NCBI RefSeq assembly: GCF_900149705.1
Contig: NZ_LT703001.1
Location: 186,001-250,000 of the forward strand
Reading direction: 5' to 3'
Source: Sphingorhabdus sp. Alg231-15
GTDB lineage: Bacteria; Pseudomonadota; Alphaproteobacteria; Sphingomonadales; Sphingomonadaceae
Length of the DNA stretch: 64,000 nt
Of this stretch, positions 57,550-64,000 are shown piece by piece. The notes beneath the pieces were generated by a model. The model did not search any database, was not told the origin of the DNA, and saw only the letters and a list, made by a program, of their open reading frames with translations. Position 1 is the stretch's first letter, and every line of letters begins with the position of its first letter. The translations under genes and the position numbers were made by a program.

Positions 57550-59712
57550 ATGACCATCGATCAAGCCGTGTTGCAAGAAGAACGCCTGTCGCCTTTTTTG
57601 CGGGTTACGCTCAGAATATGGGTGAAGACGTATCGCTCCATCATCGGCTTGGTCAGCCCGGTTTTTGATCTGCTAGTCCGGCTGTTCGTCGCGCAGGCGA
57701 TATTTCGTTCGGGCATTGTAAAGCTTTCTGATTGGGATACTGCCCTTAGCCTCGCGCGGTTTGAATATCCGGTTTCCTGGATGGCGCCCGAAACTGCTGC
57801 TGTAGTTGGTGTGACAATAGAAATTGTCGCGCCGATATTGCTGCTGGTGGGGCTGTTAACCCGAGAGGCAGCCCTGGCAATATTGATGCTGCTGGTGGTG
57901 AGCCAAGTTGAATATATTCCAACCGACCTCAATCTCTGGTTGATCGCAATATTGGGCTGGTTTGTTCTGCGCGGGGCTAAAGGTTTTTCTTTCGATAGGG
58001 CTGTGGCCGGTGGCTTGAGCGGCAGCGCTCTGCCATTTGCTGACCCTATCATGCGCTTTTTCGAATATTTGACCGATAAAGCCGCACTGGTCTGGCTTTT
58101 AATCATTCGCCTTTGGCTGGCGGTGACCTTAGTCGTAGTGGCTGGCATGACAAACGTGGTGGATGCAGAGCTACTCCTGCCTGTGAAAAGTTTCGCCGGT
58201 GTTGATCCGATAATAGCCATTGGTTTGGCAGTTTTGCTGGTCTTCGGCATGGTTGTTCCGATAACCGGCCTGGCGCTGATTGTCGTCCTCAGTACATTGG
58301 CGGTTATGGGACTGCATCCTGATTTGACACTTTATCCTATGCTGCTCTTTGGATTGATGATCATTTTTGGTGCCGGTTATCTTTCTGTCGACCGGATGAT
58401 CTCCAACTGGCTGGAATATAATATCTTGTTCGATCGCAAATATGAGGATGTTCCAGAACATTGGCCTCACATTGTTGTCGTGGGGGCTGGATTCGGCGGA
58501 TTGGCTTGCGTGGCCAAATTGAAGAACCTGCCAGTCCGCATCACGCTTATTGATCGACATAATTATCATCTGTTCCAGCCGTTGCTCTATCAAATCGCAA
58601 CGGCGGCGCTGTCACCAGCTGATGTGGCGACACCGATCCGGGGATTGTTCCGGAATGATGGCAACGTGCGCGTACTTCTGGGTGAGGTCAGTAGCGTCGA
58701 TAGCAAAGCAAAGTCATTGACCTACGGACAAAACAGTCTGGACTATGACCATCTGGTCCTCGCAACGGGCGCCTCGCATAGCTATTTCGGCAAGGATGAA
58801 TGGGCACCTTTTGCGCCTGGTCTGAAGACCATCGAGGATGGTGTGTCGGTTCGTGCACATGTGCTGCGCGCTTTCGAACGAGCAGAATCTTCTAATGATC
58901 CAGAGCGTGTGAAACGACTTCTGACATTTGTTATTGTCGGGGCAGGGCCAACCGGTGTTGAACTGGCGGGTGCGATTGCCGAGTTAGCGCACCAGGGGTT
59001 GAAGGATGAGTTCAGTCGGATTGATCCCACACAGGCACAAATCATTCTGGTGCAATCCGGGGAACGAATATTGCCCGCTTTTCCCGAAGACCTGTCTGTA
59101 CATGCGGCGGCCTCGCTCAAGAATCTAGGTGTGGATATCAGGCTCAAGTCGCGTGTTACTGATATTGCGGCCGAGCGCGTGAAAATTGGCGACGATATGG
59201 AAATCGCTACCGAGACGGTGCTTTGGGCCGCCGGAGTTATTGCGTCTCCCGCCGGTAAATGGCTGGATGCCGATACCGATCGGGCCGGACGGGTTGCTGT
59301 CGATGACCATCTAAGGGTCACGGGTCATGAGAATGTCTTTGCCATTGGCGATACCGCAGGCAGCAATGCTTGGGACGGTAATCCGGTTCCCGGACTGGCT
59401 CCCGCTGCCAAGCAAGCCGGTGTCTATGTCGCCAACTATATCCAGCAACAACTTCTGGACGACAAACAGATCGGGCCCTTCCAATATAAGCATCAAGGCA
59501 GCCTTGCCACTATCGGTCGGAAGAGTGCAGTCGCCGATTTCGGCTTTATGAAATTACACGGCGCTTTGGCCTGGTGGTTATGGGGGGCAGTGCATGTCGG
59601 CTTCCTCTCTGGCATGCGGAACCGGATAGCGGTGCTGGTCAATTGGATATGGTCCTATTTCACGCTGCAATTGGGTATCCGTTTGATCACCGGCAAGGAT
59701 AGTGGTGCGTAG
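57550..59712 (+). CDS. DoxX/NDH-2 fusion: membrane domain plus NADH dehydrogenase
   Basis: This 720-residue protein joins an N-terminal membrane region (about residues 30-290, several segments of DoxX type; QAIFRSGIVKLSDWDTAL is the DoxX start) to a C-terminal type II NADH:quinone oxidoreductase (about 306-720). The latter has VVVGAGFGGLACV for FAD, VIVGAGPTGVELAGAI for NADH, and FAIGDTAG. NDH-2 is normally about 400 residues without such a membrane part. It may couple quinone reduction to the DoxX-type function at the inner membrane. Confidence 0.92.
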   Translation: MTIDQAVLQEERLSPFLRVTLRIWVKTYRSIIGLVSPVFDLLVRLFVAQAIFRSGIVKLSDWDTALSLARFEYPVSWMAPETAAVVGVTIEIVAPILLLVGLLTREAALAILMLLVVSQVEYIPTDLNLWLIAILGWFVLRGAKGFSFDRAVAGGLSGSALPFADPIMRFFEYLTDKAALVWLLIIRLWLAVTLVVVAGMTNVVDAELLLPVKSFAGVDPIIAIGLAVLLVFGMVVPITGLALIVVLSTLAVMGLHPDLTLYPMLLFGLMIIFGAGYLSVDRMISNWLEYNILFDRKYEDVPEHWPHIVVVGAGFGGLACVAKLKNLPVRITLIDRHNYHLFQPLLYQIATAALSPADVATPIRGLFRNDGNVRVLLGEVSSVDSKAKSLTYGQNSLDYDHLVLATGASHSYFGKDEWAPFAPGLKTIEDGVSVRAHVLRAFERAESSNDPERVKRLLTFVIVGAGPTGVELAGAIAELAHQGLKDEFSRIDPTQAQIILVQSGERILPAFPEDLSVHAAASLKNLGVDIRLKSRVTDIAAERVKIGDDMEIATETVLWAAGVIASPAGKWLDADTDRAGRVAVDDHLRVTGHENVFAIGDTAGSNAWDGNPVPGLAPAAKQAGVYVANYIQQQLLDDKQIGPFQYKHQGSLATIGRKSAVADFGFMKLHGALAWWLWGAVHVGFLSGMRNRIAVLVNWIWSYFTLQLGIRLITGKDSGA

Positions 59713-59720
59713 GTCATGAT

Positions 59721-60437
59721 CTAGATCAGTCCTTTCGAGCGGAAGGACGTGTGTCCGTCTTTGCCGATGATGATATGGTCGTGCACAGCAATGCCAAGCT
59801 TTTCACCAGCTTCACGGATATCCTTGGTGGTGGTGATATCTTGACGGCTGGGGGTGCTATCCCCGCTAGCATGATTGTGGACCAGGATAATTGCTGTTGA
59901 TCCGAGCTCCAGAGCGCGTTTGATTACTTCACGGGTGTAGATTGCCGCCTGATCAACAGTGCCTTCGCTCATCAGTTCATCCCGAATTAGTCGGTTTTTG
60001 CTGTTGAGATACAAAATCCGAACCCTTTCGTGGACAAGATGCGCCATATCCGCCCGGAGATAGTCGAGAAGCGCTTGCCAACTCGACAAGACTGGCTGTT
60101 CGCGCATTGGCTGGGAGATCATGCGGAGCGCAGCCGCTTGGACGACCTTTAAAGCGGCGACACTGTTCTCGTCCGTTCCTGGTACTTTATTGATCGACTC
60201 CCCATCAGCTGTCAGTACTGCCGACAGGCTGCCAAAGGTTTCGATAAGGTCTTTTGCCAACGGTTTCGTATCCCGTCGGCGGATGGTGAGAGCAAGTAGA
60301 TACTCGACAAGCTCATGATCCAAGAGGGTGTCGCTGCCACTGTTTAGCAGGCGGTCTCGTAGCCTTGCAGTGTGGCCTCGTTCATCCTGGTCCTTCGTCT
60401 GATGTTTGTATTTTTTCGCATTGTTCCGAGCCGGCAT
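59721..60437 (-). CDS. radC: DNA repair protein RadC (JAMM family)
   Basis: The 238-residue protein has an N-terminal helix-hairpin-helix region and the C-terminal JAMM motif (LVHNHASGDSTPSRQD, HxHx7D). The catalytic Glu is probably in LMSEGTV. RadC's biochemical role is not settled. It converges with the NDH-2 gene 8 bases apart and is divergent from the ydbH gene over 159 bases. Confidence 0.9.
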   Translation of the reverse strand: MPARNNAKKYKHQTKDQDERGHTARLRDRLLNSGSDTLLDHELVEYLLALTIRRRDTKPLAKDLIETFGSLSAVLTADGESINKVPGTDENSVAALKVVQAAALRMISQPMREQPVLSSWQALLDYLRADMAHLVHERVRILYLNSKNRLIRDELMSEGTVDQAAIYTREVIKRALELGSTAIILVHNHASGDSTPSRQDITTTKDIREAGEKLGIAVHDHIIIGKDGHTSFRSKGLI

Positions 60438-60596
60438 GATTGAACCATAGTCCCTTTGCTTTGGAATGGGATGGGAAAGCGGGTAAACACAAAGAATTGG
60501 CCGAATGTGTCCAATTCGAATGAAATGGCGTAAAAACTATTCGCCCCGTGCACTTGTACATTGCAACTTAAGCTAGACTTCTGCATCTCAACGACC

Positions 60597-63500
60597 ATGG
60601 AGGAAGAACTAGACCAAGGCCCAATAGGACGCCGATTTGGGCGACGACTATTTGTCTATCTGATCCTCTTCCTGTTGTTGATTGGTTTTATCGTGCTGTG
60701 GTTCAGCCGAATCTCCATTGCCGATAATTTTGTGCGCTCGCAGCTCGATGCCTTGGGAATAGAGGCCAGCTACGAGATTGAAGATATAGGTTTGCGAAAG
60801 CAGATTATTCGCAATCTCGTGATCGGTGATCCTAGGAAACCGGACCTGACAGCTGATCTGGTGGAAATTGGAAATAGTCTCGGTACGGGCGGTGCCGGGA
60901 TAAATTGGGTCAGAGCAACGGGCGTTAAGGCCTTTGGTCGTTTGAATGGCGGCAAGCTTTCTTTCGGCGCACTCGACAAGTTTTCGGATCCAGAAGATGA
61001 CAGCCCCTTAGCGTTGCCCGATATTGCGCTAACCGTAGAAAAGGCACAATTACGGATCGATAGCGACTTTGGCGCCATTGGATTGGCGTTAAACGGGGCG
61101 GGCAATCTGCATAACGGCTTTCAAGGCGAACTTGCGGCTTTGAGCAGAAATCTGGATCTGGGAGGCTGTTTGATTTCCGATCCCAGTTATTTCGGTGAGA
61201 TTGCTATTAGTGATCGCAAAACCCGCTTGAATGGACCGCTGCGTTTGCCAATGGTGAAATGCCCAGATCTTGCCATGTCTTTTCAGGATATTGGAGTGCA
61301 GCTTTCAACCGAGCTGGGGCAGCACTTTAATAGCTGGTCCGGCGACGCCGGAATAAGTGGTGGACCGCTCCGATATGCGAGCTATGGCGCGGAGGAGGTC
61401 AAGTCTACCATCGCCTTTAATGGTGACCTGAAACGCAGCAGCGGTAACATTGATCTTACCTCCAGTGGTCTACTGTCTCCCTATGGCAATGCCAAATCCG
61501 GGCGGATTAGCGGACCGTTTCAGTTTGGATATGGAGATGATCCGATCACCGCGCGATTTGAAGGCCAGCCGGAGATCCGGTCTGTGCAAATTTCAAAGGT
61601 GGCATTGAGTCCAGTCGTTTCGTTGGCGGACTCAACCGATGGAACCCCGGTCGGGCCGATAGCCGACAAGTTTGCTGCAGCCGTTCGCAAGGCGGGCGGC
61701 GCCCTTAATCTGTTAAGTGACATCCGCTTCGATATGGGAGCATCTGGGACCAAGTTGACGGTTAATGACTTCAGTGCCCGATCCCAGTCCGGAGGAGGGA
61801 TGGCTCTGGATGCCCCCATCTTGCTGACATTCGCAGGTGACGATGTGAAAATGCTTGCAGAAGGTGATCTTCTGTTGAACGGCGGCGATTTTCCGAACCT
61901 AAGAATTGATTTGAATGATGGCAGTCTCGCACGCGGTTTTTCTGGTAGTGTTGAGATGGCTGCTTATCAGGCAGGAACTTCGAAGCTCAATATTCCCAAG
62001 CTGAATTTCTCACCTTCTTCCGGAGGTGGTACCAGTATCGACGGACGCTTGATATTATCCGGGCCGTTGCCCGATGGGCAGGTCACGGGGCTGCAAGTGC
62101 CTATTGACGGAAGCTTTAACTCCGCTGGCAGCCTCACCTTGTTTCGCAAATGTGTGGATCTGCAGTTTGCGAGCCTCCGGATGGCCTCCTTTATCGCTGG
62201 TCCGACGCAGACACGAATATGTCCTGTTACACGTGGTGGAATTGTATCGAACAGTGGTCGCGGCTTGAACATTGCAGCTCAAGCACCGTCATTCAATTTA
62301 ACAGGAACGGTTGACGGAACACCTTTGTCGCTGACCAGCGGAGTAGTTGGTTTGTCGTTGGCGAAAGGCATGACGGCAGAAGATATTTCGTTTCGCATGG
62401 GGACTGCGGACAGCATGACCAGATTTGATATGGCATTGCTGAGTGCCGCCTTTGGTCGTGACATAACGGGCAAGGTTTCGGGCGCTAACGGACAGATTGC
62501 AAGCGTCCCTCTGTTACTAGAGAATATTGAAGGCGACTGGAGCTTTGCTGACGGTGAATTGTTGGCCGATGCCAAGCTGAGTGTCCGGGACGAACAGCAA
62601 GTCGAGCGGTTCCGCCCTCTGATCAGCGATGACGTCAAACTGAAATTCGTGGAGGGCAAAATTGTCGCGGATGGTATGCTGCGCGAGCCCAAAACGCAGC
62701 GGCAGGTCGCGATGGTGAACCTGCTGCACACGCTCAACAATAGCACCGGTCACGCGCTTTTGAATATTGAATCACTGACATTTGATGACACATTACAGCC
62801 AGAATTACTGACTCCGCTGACACTTGGCATTATCGCCAATGTCGCGGGCACGATTACTGGCTCTGGCCAGATCAATTGGGACAATAAGAGCGACGGTATT
62901 CGCAGTACTGGATCGTTCCGGACTGATTCCGTCAATCTGGCTGCAGCTTTTGGCCCTGTGACAGGGCTTTCAGGCGAAATCAGTTTCTCGGATTTGTTGG
63001 GGCTTGAAACCGAAGAAGGGCAATTGCTTCGCATGGCGGAGGTTAATCCGGGTGTGGCTGCGTTTAACGGACAGCTTTTCTATCGCTTGTTGCCCGACTA
63101 TAAAATGCAGATTGAGGGAGGCCAGTGGCCTTTCGCAGGAGGAATGCTCTATCTGGAGCCAACCACATTCGATCTGGGTGAGGAAGCGGAGCGGCGGCTG
63201 GAGTTTACTGTGGTCGGCGTCGATGCTGCTCAGTTTCTGACGCAGTTTGATTTTGAGAATATAACGGCTTCCGGCGTTTTTGACGGCAGATTGCCAATGG
63301 TCTTTGATCAGGATGGTGGACGTATTGCTGGCGGTTATCTGACGGCACGCAAAGGTGGTGGCTCGCTCTCTTACATTGGCGAATTGACCTATGAAGATAT
63401 GGGAACCTTCGCCAATTTCGCCTTTAATGCGCTGAAATCACTAAAATATGAACAGCTTACTATAGGTATGGATGGTGCCATTGACGGCGAAATCATCACC

Positions 63501-63782
63501 GAAGTGAAATTTGCAGGGTTGCAACAAGGTGATAGTGCGAGCAAAAATTTCATCACAAAGCAGATCGCCAAGGTTCCGCTCGAATTCAACGTTCGCATCC
63601 AGGCACCGTTCATGCAGCTTATGAGTAGTGCGAAAGCCTTTTACGAGCCGGAAATATTGGTCGGCCAGAATTTACCGGCCCTGTTAAGAGCCCAGGAAGA
63701 GCGGGCTTCAGAGGCCGCAAAAGCACTAGAAGACAATCCTGAATCAACTGTTCAGCCACGGGAAAGCGATAATGAGCCATAA
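60597..63782 (+). CDS. YdbH-type intermembrane AsmA-like protein
   Basis: The 1061-residue protein has an N-terminal membrane anchor (FGRRLFVYLILFLLLIGFIVLWF) and a long beta-rich periplasmic region with AsmA/DctA1 repeats. YdbH homologues bridge the two membranes and take part in phospholipid transport with a YnbE lipoprotein. The start at 60597 is preferred over TTG 60561. It is followed by a YnbE-like lipoprotein gene, the same pairing as in E. coli. Confidence 0.88.
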   Translation: MEEELDQGPIGRRFGRRLFVYLILFLLLIGFIVLWFSRISIADNFVRSQLDALGIEASYEIEDIGLRKQIIRNLVIGDPRKPDLTADLVEIGNSLGTGGAGINWVRATGVKAFGRLNGGKLSFGALDKFSDPEDDSPLALPDIALTVEKAQLRIDSDFGAIGLALNGAGNLHNGFQGELAALSRNLDLGGCLISDPSYFGEIAISDRKTRLNGPLRLPMVKCPDLAMSFQDIGVQLSTELGQHFNSWSGDAGISGGPLRYASYGAEEVKSTIAFNGDLKRSSGNIDLTSSGLLSPYGNAKSGRISGPFQFGYGDDPITARFEGQPEIRSVQISKVALSPVVSLADSTDGTPVGPIADKFAAAVRKAGGALNLLSDIRFDMGASGTKLTVNDFSARSQSGGGMALDAPILLTFAGDDVKMLAEGDLLLNGGDFPNLRIDLNDGSLARGFSGSVEMAAYQAGTSKLNIPKLNFSPSSGGGTSIDGRLILSGPLPDGQVTGLQVPIDGSFNSAGSLTLFRKCVDLQFASLRMASFIAGPTQTRICPVTRGGIVSNSGRGLNIAAQAPSFNLTGTVDGTPLSLTSGVVGLSLAKGMTAEDISFRMGTADSMTRFDMALLSAAFGRDITGKVSGANGQIASVPLLLENIEGDWSFADGELLADAKLSVRDEQQVERFRPLISDDVKLKFVEGKIVADGMLREPKTQRQVAMVNLLHTLNNSTGHALLNIESLTFDDTLQPELLTPLTLGIIANVAGTITGSGQINWDNKSDGIRSTGSFRTDSVNLAAAFGPVTGLSGEISFSDLLGLETEEGQLLRMAEVNPGVAAFNGQLFYRLLPDYKMQIEGGQWPFAGGMLYLEPTTFDLGEEAERRLEFTVVGVDAAQFLTQFDFENITASGVFDGRLPMVFDQDGGRIAGGYLTARKGGGSLSYIGELTYEDMGTFANFAFNALKSLKYEQLTIGMDGAIDGEIITEVKFAGLQQGDSASKNFITKQIAKVPLEFNVRIQAPFMQLMSSAKAFYEPEILVGQNLPALLRAQEERASEAAKALEDNPESTVQPRESDNEP

Positions 63783-63828
63783 GATATGCCAATTGACGGA
63801 TCGGTCTGGAAATGCGATTCGATCAATT

Positions 63829-64000
63829 ATGAAGAGTAGGAAGACAACCGGCCTGATATCGGGTGTCGCCTTGGGGCTGAGTGCCGTTCTGGCAGGATGT
63901 GTGCAGGTTTCTGCGCCGGATAAACCCATCGTGATCAACTTGAATATCAATATCAAGCAGGAGGTCGTGTATCGTCTGGATGGCGATGCGAAGGATTTGA
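63829..64000 (+). CDS. YnbE-like lipoprotein (partial, runs off window)
   Basis: The frame from ATG 63829 codes for a lipoprotein signal (GVALGLSAVLAGC) followed by VQVSAPDKPIVINLNINIKQE, matching the short YnbE lipoprotein. An in-frame ATG at 63772 overlaps the ydbH stop and is an alternative start. Only the first 57 codons are in the window. In E. coli YnbE is the outer-membrane partner of YdbH. Confidence 0.82.
   Translation, partial: MKSRKTTGLISGVALGLSAVLAGCVQVSAPDKPIVINLNINIKQEVVYRLDGDAKDL

Noticed and set aside
57561-58250. Long antisense ORF of 229 codons inside the DoxX/NDH-2 gene
   Set aside because: It is low-complexity, lacks a ribosome site and lies wholly inside a strongly supported gene, so it is a shadow frame.

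Overview
The window is a gene-dense stretch of chromosome from an aerobic alphaproteobacterium. It most resembles a marine or freshwater sphingomonad (Sphingorhabdus/Parasphingorhabdus/Sphingopyxis group). This placement is inferred from three things: the pyrF-trpF-trpB-trpA-accD-folC order, the many sphingomonad-style exported proteins, and a moderate GC content estimated by eye. I could not run a database search. No insertion sequence, prophage, CRISPR array, rRNA operon or intact tRNA was seen, and no stretch over 300 bases lacks a gene.

Layout. 1-8.1 kb: M28 peptidase, the two-step agmatine-to-putrescine route (aguA and aguB) enclosing a glutamate-synthase-like protein and two tandem exported methyltransferase-fold proteins, then a family 5 uracil-DNA glycosylase. 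8.1-11.2 kb: small cytosolic proteins (DUF3597, DUF937 and a partner) and the NfeD/SPFH membrane pair. 11.2-18.8 kb: a second M28 homologue lacking one zinc ligand, guaB, a small ORF, an rRNA methyltransferase, a TPR protein, a DUF481 barrel, rppH and an HSL-type esterase. 18.9-28.7 kb: a two-subunit 2-oxoacid:ferredoxin oxidoreductase, a DUF457 membrane hydrolase with photolyase, an SDR, a cyclopropane fatty-acid synthase homologue and a serine hydrolase lipoprotein. 28.0-34.1 kb: SDR, purF, hisI, a lipoprotein, a MerR regulator beside a large acyl-CoA dehydrogenase, and a calcium-repeat miniprotein. 34.1-42.4 kb: an MFS-cysK-dienelactone hydrolase operon, an L,D-transpeptidase, a GMC oxidoreductase, a uL16 hydroxylase and rluE. 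42.4-48.6 kb: uvrD/pcrA with a LexA-type box, rsmD, rluB, a DUF1223 protein and an AmpG-like permease. 48.6-54.9 kb: lapA-like gene, pyrF, trpF, trpB, an unrecognised membrane ORF, trpA, accD and folC in one leftward cluster. 54.9-64 kb: purB, pfkA, a DoxX/NDH-2 fusion, radC, ydbH and the start of a ynbE-like lipoprotein.

Most genes are housekeeping: nucleotide, tryptophan, cysteine and polyamine synthesis, rRNA modification and DNA repair. Many neighbours share 4-base ATGA or GTGA stop/start overlaps, which implies translational coupling. The points most worth a second look are: the 88-residue membrane ORF locked between trpB and trpA; the degenerate M28 paralogue; the tandem methyltransferase-fold proteins with export signals; the apparently leaderless MerR gene with an operator inside its promoter; the SOS box of uvrD; an MFS gene whose conserved N-terminus has no canonical start codon; a tRNA-like relic; and the DoxX/NDH-2 fusion.
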